The position numbers were made by a program, and so were the translations under genes. DNA of 64,000 bases from assembly GCF_005796205.1 (NCBI RefSeq), contig NZ_VAHN01000009.1:123022-187021 (forward strand). Reading direction: 5' to 3'. Each line of letters opens with the position of its first letter. Position 1 is the first letter of the stretch. Shown here piece after piece: positions 9,003 through 18,004 of the stretch. The notes under the pieces are model-generated. The model was not told the origin of the DNA and did not search any database. It worked only from the letters and a program-made list of their open reading frames with translations. The stretch is from Pseudarthrobacter sp. NamE2. Its GTDB lineage: Bacteria; Actinomycetota; Actinomycetes; Actinomycetales; Micrococcaceae.

Positions 9003-9106
9003 GGATGAACTCCAATCTGTTGCTATCCATCATGTCCTGAAACGGAAGCGCCTGTGGTTCCGCTGGTATCCGGCAGAACCACAGGGGCCCCTCCCTTTCG
9101 CGGAGA

Positions 9107-9340
9107 TTACTGCTTGTAGCCCTCCACCTCGCTGACCGGCCGCGCTTCGGCCTCGTTGGGGTTCTCCCCGGATTCCGCCTTGGCCCTGCGCTGGCGCAGG
9201 AGGTCCCAGCACTGGTCGAGGCTTTCCTCCACGTGCTTGAGCCGGGCCCGGTCCGGCACGTCGCCGTCCCCGGAACCGCGGAGTGTGTGCTCCTCCTCCA
9301 CCAGGGCCTGAATGCGCGCCAAAATGTCTTCGTCGTTCAT
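9107..9340 (-). CDS. DUF2630 family protein
   Basis: A 77-residue acidic, helical protein. The signature EEEHTLR, then HVEESLDQCWDLLRQRR and PVSEVEGY at the C-terminus, is diagnostic of DUF2630, a small actinobacterial family of unknown function. There is no membrane segment or signal peptide. The ATG is preceded by GGGGAG. It lies between the amidase gene and a divergent small membrane protein. Confidence 0.88.
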   Translation of the reverse strand: MNDEDILARIQALVEEEHTLRGSGDGDVPDRARLKHVEESLDQCWDLLRQRRAKAESGENPNEAEARPVSEVEGYKQ

Positions 9341-9432
9341 AATCTCCCCTTACGTCGGGCCGGTCCCGCTTGTTCCCCCAGCGTACGTAGTTGGTACGGA
9401 AGCCACCACCCCCGCGCTGTACCATCAGGTTC

Positions 9433-9831
9433 ATGCCCACTGTGCTTGAAATGGCAGGTCCAATCCTGGAAATGCTGACCTGGATGTGCCTGCCCGTCGG
9501 GCTGGGGCTGTTGTTCTATGCCGGGTTCCTCCGCCGCTTCGTCCACCCTTGGGCGGTAGCCGAAGCCGTGGTGTACTCGGACAACACCGGCGTGGGCTTC
9601 CGCTGGGTGGACGGCAGGAACAAGGTCCACAACGCCCCCATGTCCCCTCACGACATCAAGGACCTGGCCGTGGGCGAAACGCTCCCCATCTACTACCACC
9701 CCAAGCGCCCCACCCAGTGGCGGACGGCCGTTCCGGAGGAGGAAGGCAGGATGGCTGCCGTGCTCGGCCGCGTCCTGACCGCCGTCGGTGCGGCGGCCCT
9801 GCTGGCCGGCTTTGTCCTGCCGATGTTCTAA
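9433..9831 (+). CDS. DUF3592-like small membrane protein
   Basis: A 132-residue protein with two predicted membrane helices, about residues 15-35 and 110-130, flanking a soluble part containing YYHPKRPTQWR. That arrangement, with a beta-rich insert ending in a Y-x-P-x-x-P phrase, resembles DUF3592 proteins. Function is unknown. ATG 9433 is chosen on protein length; the frame runs upstream to 9391 and no strong ribosome binding site decides it. It converges with the DUF202 pair. Confidence 0.65.
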   Translation: MPTVLEMAGPILEMLTWMCLPVGLGLLFYAGFLRRFVHPWAVAEAVVYSDNTGVGFRWVDGRNKVHNAPMSPHDIKDLAVGETLPIYYHPKRPTQWRTAVPEEEGRMAAVLGRVLTAVGAAALLAGFVLPMF

Positions 9832-9844
9832 GCCGCGGGGACGA

Positions 9845-10174
9845 CTAGCCAACCAGTACCACTCCGATGCCGAGGCCTCCCAGCATCACCGCGGCGAAGG
9901 CGGTCCACAGCACGGAGCGGACATCGGCGTCGACGCGTTCTTCGTGGATGCCCCGGGAACTGGCTCCGTAGCGGCGGCGCTGGGTGAGGTAGATGGCCAG
10001 CGCCGCAGCCGACGAAACGGCAAAGAGCAGCAGGATGGGCAGCCCATGCACCGGAAGCCAGCGCAGGAATATCGCGCTCACCGTCACCAGCGCCATCATG
10101 GTGCGTCCCCACGCCAGGCTGGTCCGCTCCGGCTGCAGGCCGGGGTCGCCGTGCGGGCGCTGGGAGTATGCCAC
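9845..10174 (-). CDS. DUF202 family membrane protein
   Basis: A 109-residue protein with three predicted membrane helices after the DUF202 signature LQPERTSLAWGRTMMALV. The family is related to the membrane domain of yeast VTC proteins and to YidH; the biochemical role is unknown. Its start lies 3 bases after the stop of a second DUF202 gene, so the two form a small operon and may assemble together. Confidence 0.82.
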   Translation of the reverse strand: MAYSQRPHGDPGLQPERTSLAWGRTMMALVTVSAIFLRWLPVHGLPILLLFAVSSAAALAIYLTQRRRYGASSRGIHEERVDADVRSVLWTAFAAVMLGGLGIGVVLVG

Positions 10175-10177
10175 GGG

Positions 10178-10582
10178 TCAGCGCCAGAGAATAAAGACGA
10201 GCACGACGGCGGCAGCCAGCGCGCCTGCCCCGGCCAGCAGGGGCACAATGAGCGGGAGCGGAAGGGGCGCCTTGTTCCGCATGCTGCGCTCCACGCGGAG
10301 CCACCGCACTGCCGCTCCGGCGCTGAGCAGCATGCCAAGCAGCAACAGGACGACGGCCAGGCCCTTGCGGACCGGCTCGAGGAACAGGTCCGACGTGAAC
10401 GCCTCGATGGCGATGCCGCCTGCCAGGAGCGCCAGGGACGTACGGATCCATGCCAGGAACGTGCGTTCATTGGCGAGCGTGAACCGGGGATCGGGCTCTT
10501 CCCCTCCGGGCAGCAGCCGTTCCGCAATTTTCCCTCGCGACGGCGGCGCAGGTTTCCTGGGTGCGCGCTCGCTGTTGGTCAC
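10178..10582 (-). CDS. DUF202/YidH family membrane protein
   Basis: A 134-residue protein with a disordered basic start and the YidH-like signature FTLANERTFLAWIRTSLALLAGG at about residues 34-56, followed by two more helices ending in VLVFILWR. It is the first gene of a two-gene DUF202 operon; the arrangement of unequal paralogues suggests a hetero-oligomer, which is inference. YidH-like proteins are inner-membrane proteins of unknown function. Confidence 0.82.
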   Translation of the reverse strand: MTNSERAPRKPAPPSRGKIAERLLPGGEEPDPRFTLANERTFLAWIRTSLALLAGGIAIEAFTSDLFLEPVRKGLAVVLLLLGMLLSAGAAVRWLRVERSMRNKAPLPLPLIVPLLAGAGALAAAVVLVFILWR

Positions 10583-10600
10583 GGTGCCAGTCTAGGCACG

Positions 10601-10972
10601 TCAGCCACCGCTCCGCGGGGCGAACATGATGACCGCCACGCCCAGCAGGCAGATCAGGGACCCTGCAACGTCCCAGCGGTCCGGCCGGAAACCGTCGAAG
10701 ATCATGCCCCAGGCCAGGGACCCGGCCACAAACACCCCGCCGTATGCCGCCAGGATCCGGCCAAAGTGCGCGTCCGGCTGCAGTGTGGCCACAAAGCCGT
10801 ATGCGCCCAGGGCGATGACGCCCAGCCCGGCCCACCACCACTCCTTCCCCTCGCGCACGGACTGCCACACCAGCCAGGCCCCGCCGATCTCGGCTGCCGC
10901 CGCCAGCGCGAACAGCAGGATGGTCTTGCCGATGGTCAGGGTTTGCTCAGGAGTTTCCACGGAGGACATCAT
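10601..10972 (-). CDS. UPF0060 (YnfA-like) membrane protein
   Basis: A 123-residue protein with four hydrophobic helices and the YnfA landmarks [25 protein letters not shown] and [18 protein letters not shown]. YnfA belongs to the small multidrug resistance-like superfamily and is reported to give low-level efflux in enteric bacteria; activity here is untested. Two consecutive ATGs (10972, 10969) are candidates and neither has a strong ribosome binding site. It is divergent from the luciferase-like gene, with only 44 bases between starts. Confidence 0.85.
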   Translation of the reverse strand: MMSSVETPEQTLTIGKTILLFALAAAAEIGGAWLVWQSVREGKEWWWAGLGVIALGAYGFVATLQPDAHFGRILAAYGGVFVAGSLAWGMIFDGFRPDRWDVAGSLICLLGVAVIMFAPRSGG

Positions 10973-11016
10973 GCCAGCCCGGGAATGCAGCCGGCGCCGA
11001 ACGGGTTGGGGCTGGT

Positions 11017-12051
11017 ATGGAGCGCATCGGTTTCTTGTCATTCGGCCACTGGGGTCCCGGCCAGGGTTCCCGCACCAGGACCGCCGGTGAAGCGCTGGTC
11101 CAGGGTATCGAGCTGGCCGTTGCCGCGGAGGAACTCGGCGTGGACGGGGCGTTCTTCCGCGTCCACCACTTCGCCCGCCAGCAGGCGTCCCCGTTCCCGC
11201 TGCTGTCCGCCATCGCCGCCCGCACCAGCAGAATCGAAATCGGCACGGGCGTCATCGACATGCGGTACGAGAACCCGCTCTATATGGCAGAGGAAGCAGC
11301 GGCCACTGACCTCATCAGCGGCGGCAGGCTGCAGCTGGGGATCAGCCGCGGCTCACCCGAGCCGGCACGGCAGGGCGCGGCCGCCTTCGGGTATGTGCCG
11401 GAACCGGGCGAAACGGACGCCGACATGGCCCGCCGGCACACAGCCCTCTTCCGGAAGGCGATCAGTGGCGTGGGCGTGGTTGAAGCGGATCCGCGGTACG
11501 CGGGCGGTGCCACTGGCCTTCTTCCGGTCCAGCCGCAGTCACCCGGCCTCGCGGAGAGGATCTGGTGGGGTGCCGGGACACGGAAGACGGCCGTGTGGGC
11601 GGCAGAACTGGGCATGAACCTCATGAGTTCCACCCTGCTGACCGAGGATACGGGCGTGCCGTTCCATGAGCTGCAGGCCGAACAAATCCGGCTGTACAGG
11701 GATGCCTGGTCCGCGGCGGGCCATCCGCACACCCCCAGGATCTCGGTCAGCCGCAGTGTCCTTCCCATCGTGGATGCCGAGGACAGCAGGTATTTCGCGG
11801 GCAGCGCCCTTCGTGACAGACGGGACCAGGTGGGGATCATCGACGGGCTCACTGCCAGGTTCGGCAAGAGCTACGTTGGCCCACCGGACCAGCTGGCAGA
11901 GGACCTGGCGGCGGACACGGCGGTCCTGGCCGCCGACACCCTGCTGCTGACCGTGCCGAACCAGCTAGGCGTGGAATTCAATGCGAAGCTTGTGGAAAAC
12001 GTGGCCCGGTACATAGCCCCTGCGCTTGGCTGGAGCCCGGCCAGGGCTTGA
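11017..12051 (+). CDS. LLM-class flavin-dependent oxidoreductase
   Basis: A 344-residue luciferase-like monooxygenase: the barrel start [35 protein letters not shown] (strand 4 region) and [13 protein letters not shown] are typical of the F420/FMN-dependent family. It probably oxidises a small organic substrate with FMNH2, or uses F420; sequence alone does not decide which. It is a single-gene unit with no partner reductase nearby. Confidence 0.85.
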   Translation: MERIGFLSFGHWGPGQGSRTRTAGEALVQGIELAVAAEELGVDGAFFRVHHFARQQASPFPLLSAIAARTSRIEIGTGVIDMRYENPLYMAEEAAATDLISGGRLQLGISRGSPEPARQGAAAFGYVPEPGETDADMARRHTALFRKAISGVGVVEADPRYAGGATGLLPVQPQSPGLAERIWWGAGTRKTAVWAAELGMNLMSSTLLTEDTGVPFHELQAEQIRLYRDAWSAAGHPHTPRISVSRSVLPIVDAEDSRYFAGSALRDRRDQVGIIDGLTARFGKSYVGPPDQLAEDLAADTAVLAADTLLLTVPNQLGVEFNAKLVENVARYIAPALGWSPARA

Positions 12052-12112
12052 GCGGGCGTCATCTCTCCTGCGCCCGGGTAATCTTGGGGCGCGGGACGCC
12101 TCTGCGATACAA

Positions 12113-12124
12113 TAAGCATGCTTA
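12113..12124. promoter_or_regulatory. Palindrome TAAGCATGCTTA upstream of the desaturase operon
   Basis: A perfect 12-base dyad in the context ATAAGCATGCTTACT. The same core with two transitions (ATAAGTATACTTACT) occurs at 37624-37635 before another gene, which argues for a shared DNA-binding protein or promoter element rather than chance. It is about 120-160 bases upstream of the operon start. Confidence 0.5.
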
Positions 12125-12242
12125 CTGTAATTTGAGGGAACGTTCCGGGTAACTCAGCCGTTACTCTTGAAGTGCGGCTTGGGGGCTTAGCGCCCCTTAA
12201 CAGCGTGACTGCGGAACGGTCATATGACGGAGAGAGAGAATT

Positions 12243-12275
12243 ATGGCTCGCGCCGCCCTAGGCTTGGTCGCATGA
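12243..12275 (+). CDS. Putative upstream ORF coupled to the ferredoxin reductase
   Basis: Eleven codons including the stop (MARAALGLVA) follow the best Shine-Dalgarno sequence of the region, GGAGAGAGAG, at a 4-base spacing. The TGA stop overlaps the ATG at 12272 as ATGA, the classic arrangement for translational coupling. The peptide has no obvious attenuator-type codon run. Translation is not proven. Confidence 0.4.
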   Translation: MARAALGLVA

Positions 12276-13369
12276 TCCGGCTTCGACAGTTGGCCCAAGC
12301 TGCCTCTGTGCTTACCACGCCGTTGGCGCCGGAAGATATCCTCGCCTTGTTCAACCCCGTGTACTCCGCCCGGCAGCTCCGCGGCGTGGTCACGCGGGTG
12401 GTGCAGGAAACCGCCCAGTCCGCCACCATTTTCTTCCGCCCCGGCCGCGGCTGGCACTCCCATTTGGCAGGTCAGTGGGCGCGCATCGGCGTTGAACTTA
12501 ATGGCGTCCGGCACTGGCGCTCCTACTCGCTCAGTGCGCCCGCGGGCAAGGATCCTGCCATCACCGTCACCGACGTCGGGGCGGTTTCCGGCACTCTGGT
12601 CCGCACCACCCGGCCCGGCGACGTCCTGTTCCTGGCGCCGCCGCAGGGCGACTTTGTGCTTCCGGAGCACCCCCGCCCCCTGCTGATGGTGACCGCGGGC
12701 AGCGGCATCACACCGGTGATGTCCATGATCCGCACGCTTGTTCCGCGGCGTCCGGATGCCGACGTCGTGCTTGTCCATTCAGCCCGCACGCCCGGCGACA
12801 GCCTGTTCCGCGAGGAACTTGCCGAACTTGCGGACCAGTTCCCGAACTTCCGGCTGGCACACTGGTTCACGGGCGAGCAGGGCCGCATGGACCTGACCAG
12901 CACCGCCCAGCTGGACGAGATCTGCCCGGACTGGAAGGAACGCGCCGCCTACGCCTGCGGGCCGGACAGCTTCCTGGACGACGCCGAGGCGCTGTGGAAG
13001 CGCGCGGCGCTGACCACGGCGGCGCCCGGCTCCGAGGTGGCAGTGGCCGGCAGTGCCGGCAACCTCATGATTGAGAGGTTCAACACCACTTTTGCCGGGG
13101 GTGTGGGGCACGACGGCGGCCTGGTCACCTTTGAAACGTCGGACCGGGAAGTGGACGCCGACGGCGATACGCCCCTTCTGGACGTGGGCGAGGACGCCGG
13201 GGTGCTGATGCCCAGCGGCTGCCGCATGGGCATCTGCCACAGCTGCCTCACTCCGCTCCGGGCCGGCCAAGTGCGCGACCTCCGCACCGGGGAAGTCCAC
13301 GGCGAACCCGGCCAACTGATCCAAACGTGCGTCTCGGCAGCCGCCGGGCCCGTCAACCTCGAACTCTGA
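12272..13369 (+). CDS. Ferredoxin reductase (FAD/NAD plus 2Fe-2S) for a fatty acid desaturase
   Basis: A 365-residue electron-transfer protein resembling the mycobacterial Rv3230c partner of DesA3. Order of domains: FAD-binding barrel with RHWRSYSLSAPA; NAD(P) domain with TAGSGITPVMSM; C-terminal plant-type ferredoxin with Cys317, 322, 325 and 353 (CRMGICHSC and later TC). It passes electrons from NAD(P)H to the desaturase encoded 14 bases downstream. ATG 12272 is favoured because the protein then begins like its relatives; an in-frame ATG at 12224 would add 16 residues. A short upstream ORF overlaps the start. Confidence 0.88.
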   Translation: MIRLRQLAQAASVLTTPLAPEDILALFNPVYSARQLRGVVTRVVQETAQSATIFFRPGRGWHSHLAGQWARIGVELNGVRHWRSYSLSAPAGKDPAITVTDVGAVSGTLVRTTRPGDVLFLAPPQGDFVLPEHPRPLLMVTAGSGITPVMSMIRTLVPRRPDADVVLVHSARTPGDSLFREELAELADQFPNFRLAHWFTGEQGRMDLTSTAQLDEICPDWKERAAYACGPDSFLDDAEALWKRAALTTAAPGSEVAVAGSAGNLMIERFNTTFAGGVGHDGGLVTFETSDREVDADGDTPLLDVGEDAGVLMPSGCRMGICHSCLTPLRAGQVRDLRTGEVHGEPGQLIQTCVSAAAGPVNLEL

Positions 13370-13382
13370 GGAGCTTAAAGGT

Positions 13383-14573
13383 ATGTCTGTAATGTCACCC
13401 AGCAAAGCCGCTCCCGCGTCCACTGAAAGCAGTGCCGCCAGCGGATCCCGCACGCGTCCCGGAAAGCTGGCGGAGTCCGGCAGTCCTACGGTCCGCCCGC
13501 CCGCCGCAGCACACCTGACGGATGAGCAGGTGGCGGAACTCGGCCGCGAACTCGACGCCATCCGCGATGAAATCCTGGCAAAGAGGGGCGCCGAAGACGC
13601 CGCCTATATCCGCCGGATGATTAAACTCCAGCGAGGACTGGAAATCTCCGGCCGGGCCGCCCTGCTGGTGGGCAAGAACAAAGCTGCCTGGGTCACCGGC
13701 ACTACACTGCTCAGCCTCGCCAAGATCCTGGAAAACATGGAACTGGGCCACAATATCCTCCACGGACAGTGGGACTGGATGCGCGACCCGGACATCCACT
13801 CCACCACCTGGGAGTGGGACTTCGTCACCCCCTCGCGCTCGTGGCAGCACACCCACAACGACCTGCACCACCGCTGGACCAACGTGGTGGGCAAGGACAA
13901 CGACGTCGGATACAACCTCCTGCGCATGGACGAGGAGCAGCCGTGGACGCCGAAGGCCCTCGGCAATCCGCTGTACAACGCCCTGCTGGCGCCGGTCTTC
14001 GAGTGGGGCATCGCCATCTACGATCTCGAACTCGCGGACTACAAGGAAGGCAGGAAGTCCAAGGAAGCCCTGCTCAAGGACCTCAAGGCCCTGGGCCGGA
14101 AGGCGATTACCCAATTCACCAAGGATTACGCGGCCACCCCCGCCCTAGCCATGCTCACCGGCTCCGCAAAGCAGGCGCTGTTCGGCACCCTCGCCGCCAA
14201 CGCCATCCGGAACGTCTGGGCCCACGCCGTCATTTTCTGCGGACACTTCCCGGAGGGTACGGACACCTTCACGGAGGACATGGTGGACGGTGAGACCCGC
14301 GGCGACTGGTACGTGCGCCAGATGATCGGGTCCGCCAACATCTCCGGCTCCAAATTCATGCACATCATGACTGGCAACCTGTCCCACCAGATTGAGCACC
14401 ACCTGTTCCCGGACCTGCCGTCCAACCGCTACGCGGAAGTGGCGCCCCGGGTCAGGGAGATCTGCCAGCGGTACGGCCTGAAGTACACCACCGGGCCGCT
14501 GATCAAGCAGGTGGGCTCATCCTGGGCCAAGGTCTTCAAGCTGGCACTGCCGGGCAAGGCCGCCAAAGCCTGA
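13383..14573 (+). CDS. Membrane fatty acid desaturase (DesA3-like)
   Basis: A 396-residue integral-membrane di-iron desaturase with three histidine boxes: HNILH near residues 122-126, HTHNDLHH near 156-163 and HQIEHH near 336-341. The QIEHH form and the adjacent FAD/ferredoxin reductase match the DesA3/Rv3230c pair that makes delta-9 unsaturated acyl chains in mycobacteria, so stearoyl- or palmitoyl-CoA desaturation is the likely reaction. Its start lies 14 bases after the reductase, with AGGAG upstream. Such enzymes usually respond to temperature or membrane fluidity; nothing in the sequence shows how here. Confidence 0.9.
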   Translation: MSVMSPSKAAPASTESSAASGSRTRPGKLAESGSPTVRPPAAAHLTDEQVAELGRELDAIRDEILAKRGAEDAAYIRRMIKLQRGLEISGRAALLVGKNKAAWVTGTTLLSLAKILENMELGHNILHGQWDWMRDPDIHSTTWEWDFVTPSRSWQHTHNDLHHRWTNVVGKDNDVGYNLLRMDEEQPWTPKALGNPLYNALLAPVFEWGIAIYDLELADYKEGRKSKEALLKDLKALGRKAITQFTKDYAATPALAMLTGSAKQALFGTLAANAIRNVWAHAVIFCGHFPEGTDTFTEDMVDGETRGDWYVRQMIGSANISGSKFMHIMTGNLSHQIEHHLFPDLPSNRYAEVAPRVREICQRYGLKYTTGPLIKQVGSSWAKVFKLALPGKAAKA

Positions 14574-14672
14574 TTCGCCTTACCGCTGCGGGCGCCCGTC
14601 CACGCACTATGGTGACGGGCGGCGCCGTCGCATAATTGATCCCATAGCCGCTGCGGCGCCAATGGAGGAATC

Positions 14673-14870
14673 ATGCGGATCCTTGGAGCACTCGTTGTCA
14701 TCTGGCTGATCATCGGCGGCGTGGCTGCATGGCAGCGCGGCTACTTTGGCGCCGCCCCGGGAAACTGTGCCCGGGCAGGGACCATCGCCATCACCATCGT
14801 GGCCGGTCCTTTGAATTACATGGGCGCCAATCCGCAAATCTCCTGTGAGCTTCCGCAGCCGTCCCCATAG
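14673..14870 (+). CDS. Conserved small membrane-anchored protein
   Basis: 65 residues: one N-terminal hydrophobic segment (residues 3-20), the phrase QRGYF, then a short part with two Cys residues (Cys32 and Cys58) framing TIVAGPLNYMGANP. The two outward-facing Cys could form a disulphide. An excellent GGAGG precedes the ATG. I believe similar proteins occur in other Arthrobacter and corynebacteria, but I know no function. Confidence 0.7.
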   Translation: MRILGALVVIWLIIGGVAAWQRGYFGAAPGNCARAGTIAITIVAGPLNYMGANPQISCELPQPSP

Positions 14871-14910
14871 GCGAATGTCCCGGCATCCCCTACGACGGCA
14901 GCCGCCCTAG

Positions 14911-15816
<906 letters not shown>

Positions 15817-15836
15817 CGCCGGCACGTAGCTCCTAA

Positions 15837-15878
15837 CACTTTCGGCGACGGCGGGAGTCCGCCGTCACCGGAAAAGTG
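15837..15878. terminator. Bidirectional terminator-like hairpin
   Basis: GACGGCGG and CCGCCGTC pair perfectly around GAGT, extended by CGG/CCG and by CACTTT/AAAGTG outer arms with small mismatches. It sits between the convergent hydrolase and receiver-domain genes. A-rich and T-rich flanks are weak, so efficiency is uncertain. Confidence 0.6.
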
Positions 15879-15893
15879 GGTCCTGACCCATTT

Positions 15894-16286
15894 CTAGGCA
15901 GGCAGGTGAGGAGTCCGTGAAACAGCGGGGGAAAGATTTGTTGCCAGATCCCGCAGGTCCTTGGGGTGGAACGGCTTGGTCAGGTATGCCGCGGCGCCCG
16001 AGGCCATCCCGGCCAGGAGGTCATCGTCCTCGGACCTGGCCGTGAGGAACAGCAGGGGCGCCTTGCTCAGGGGACGGATGGCGCGGGCAACCACGTGCCC
16101 GTCCATGTCCGGCAAGCCGAGGTCGAGGGTGACCAGCGTGATGGCGGGATCCGCGGCTGCGGCGATAGCCTCCGCACCGGTTGAAACTGCCTGCACGTCG
16201 AAACCGGCGCGTGACAGGACCACGGTAATCAGTCCACGAATGTCCTTGTCGTCTTCCACAACAAGGCAGACACTTTTCTTTTCCAT
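15894..16286 (-). CDS. Single-domain response regulator (CheY-like)
   Basis: A stand-alone receiver domain of 130 residues with all phosphorylation residues: acidic pair Asp12/Asp13, phospho-acceptor Asp55 (TLDLGLPDMDG), Thr82 and Lys104 (YLTKPF). There is no DNA-binding or enzymatic output, and no histidine kinase nearby. It lies 66 bases downstream of the GAF-ANTAR gene on the same strand, so the pair may be co-transcribed. That would link phosphorelay and antitermination, but this is inference. Confidence 0.88.
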   Translation of the reverse strand: MEKKSVCLVVEDDKDIRGLITVVLSRAGFDVQAVSTGAEAIAAAADPAITLVTLDLGLPDMDGHVVARAIRPLSKAPLLFLTARSEDDDLLAGMASGAAAYLTKPFHPKDLRDLATNLSPAVSRTPHLPA

Positions 16287-16351
16287 CGAAGCCCCCGGCC
16301 AGAGTTTGCATCATTCTATCGGTGGCCTGGGGGCTTTAGTGGAAAAGACTG

Positions 16352-17095
16352 CTAGCCGTCGTAATGTGTGCGGGCCGGTCCCTGTCCCAGGGCGTTGACG
16401 ACGGCGGCGGCGACGTCGTGCAGCTTCGAGTTGCGGGTGCTGGATGCCGTTCTCAAGATTTCGAAGGCGTCATGCTGACTGCAGCGGTTCTGGGCCATGA
16501 TGATGCCGACGGCCATGTCGATGACCGTCCGGGATTCCAGGGTGGCCCGCAGGTTGGCGGCGGTTTCGCTGTAGTGAGCGAACCGGACGGCCAGCCGCAG
16601 CGCGAGCGAGGTCTGGCTGACGAAGTCCTCGGCGAACTCGAGGACGCGGCCTTCAAACCGGTTGGGCCGGCGCGAGTACAGCAGCAGCGCGGCCATTGTT
16701 TCGCCTTCCAGTTGGAAGGGGAGGGCGAGCACGGAACGGACTCCCTGGGCGGTCAGTGCTGCGAAGTACTCCGGCCACCGCCCGTCCGCCTCAATGTCCG
16801 GAACGTGAACCGTCTCCTGGGTGGTGGAAGCGGTCAGGCTGGGAGTCTCTGCTAACTCGTGTTCCAGGAGGCCGATTGCCTTGGCCTCGGGGCTGCTGCT
16901 GGCTACGGTAGCGGCCTTGCGCTGCCGCAGCAGGGTGATGGCGCAGAGCATCTCGTCGCCGGGCGCGGAAAGATTGCGTGCAGACACCTGTGCCAGTTCA
17001 TTAAGGAAGTCCTCAACGTCCGAGCTGTTGAGGACCAGTTCATGCAGGTGCTCGGTGATGGATGTATCGGTTTTTGCTGTTGACTCGCTGGCCAC
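16352..17095 (-). CDS. GAF and ANTAR domain RNA-binding antiterminator
   Basis: About 247 residues from GTG 17095; the frame is open to an ATG at 17200 and the start is uncertain. The GAF sensor spans about residues 20-160 (VHVPDIEADGRWPEYF, SVLALPFQLEGET). The C-terminal ANTAR three-helix domain contains LRATLESRTVIDMAVGIIM, then QNRCSQHDAFEILR, the usual A-x-G-x-x-M pattern. ANTAR proteins bind paired RNA hairpins and prevent termination. Such GAF-ANTAR proteins are expanded in Arthrobacter and usually lack a receiver domain, which may be supplied by the orphan receiver encoded next door. Confidence 0.85.
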   Translation of the reverse strand: MASESTAKTDTSITEHLHELVLNSSDVEDFLNELAQVSARNLSAPGDEMLCAITLLRQRKAATVASSSPEAKAIGLLEHELAETPSLTASTTQETVHVPDIEADGRWPEYFAALTAQGVRSVLALPFQLEGETMAALLLYSRRPNRFEGRVLEFAEDFVSQTSLALRLAVRFAHYSETAANLRATLESRTVIDMAVGIIMAQNRCSQHDAFEILRTASSTRNSKLHDVAAAVVNALGQGPARTHYDG

Positions 17096-17383
17096 GATTT
17101 TCTGGTGCCGTTCGCTCAGGTCAAAACGACCCGGCGACACACACCGTCCTGCTGGAAAGGCGGGGACCGGTGGAGGTCGCTGGATCGACGAACTGTCCAA
17201 CGGCCTGCTGCTAAACCGATAACCACGAGTATATACATCCCCAGGCCGGGCAAAGCGTCACATTGTCCCTCCCCGGAAGAAGGTCCACTGGCGCCCCTGC
17301 GGCATACCCGGCAGAATGAAGCAGGCGCCGGCCCCGGCGGCAGGCCGCACACCAGCGGCCGCTTTTCCGGAAGGGGCACGAAC

Positions 17384-17971
17384 ATGACCAGACTGCTCAT
17401 CATCGGTCCGCCGGGCTCCGGCAAAGGGACTCAGGCCGTGCATCTTGCCCGCCACTTCAACATCCCCGCCGTCTCCACCGGAGATATCTTCCGGAGCAAC
17501 GTGAGCCAGGCGACCGAGCTGGGCAGCAAGGCCGCGCAATACCTCGACGGCGGCGACTTCGTCCCCGACCATCTCACCAACGCCCTGGTCCGGGACCGGC
17601 TTCTGGACGAGGATGTGCGGCGGGGCTTCCTGCTGGACGGGTATCCGCGCACTGCTGCCCAGGCGGTGGAACTGGACACCATGCTCGCCGCCGCGGGCCT
17701 GGCCCTGGACGCCGTCATTGAGCTGCGCGCGCCCGATGCCGAGCTGGAGCAGCGGATGCGCCGGCGGGCCAGGGAACAGGGGCGGACGGATGACACGGCG
17801 GACGTGTTCCGGCGCCGGCTTGATCTCTACCGCCGCGAGACCCATGAAGTAGTCTCGGTTTATACCGCCCGCGGGATCCTCGTCCCGGTGGACGGCAGCG
17901 GAAATCCGGTGAAAATCACCGCACAGGCTATTGACGCCGTCGAGAAGTTCCTTGCCGCATCCCGGGCCTGA
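17384..17971 (+). CDS. adk: Adenylate kinase, short-LID form
   Basis: A 195-residue nucleoside monophosphate kinase with the P-loop GPPGSGKGTQ at residues 8-17, the AMP-binding STGDIFR and GFLLDGYPRT, and RRRLDLYRRET near the C-terminus. The LID is the short actinobacterial version without zinc cysteines. It converts ATP plus AMP to 2 ADP. The housekeeping adk normally sits with secY in the ribosomal protein region; the setting here, beside an epimerase and regulatory genes, suggests a second copy. GGAAGGGG precedes ATG 17384. Confidence 0.88.
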   Translation: MTRLLIIGPPGSGKGTQAVHLARHFNIPAVSTGDIFRSNVSQATELGSKAAQYLDGGDFVPDHLTNALVRDRLLDEDVRRGFLLDGYPRTAAQAVELDTMLAAAGLALDAVIELRAPDAELEQRMRRRAREQGRTDDTADVFRRRLDLYRRETHEVVSVYTARGILVPVDGSGNPVKITAQAIDAVEKFLAASRA

Positions 17972-18004
17972 CCGGCGCAGGCCCCCTAAGAGAAGGACGT
18001 TCTG

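Noticed and set aside
9788..11617. 609-residue + strand frame across four small genes
   Set aside because: It crosses the DUF202, YnfA-like and luciferase-like genes, all of which have recognisable families in other frames.
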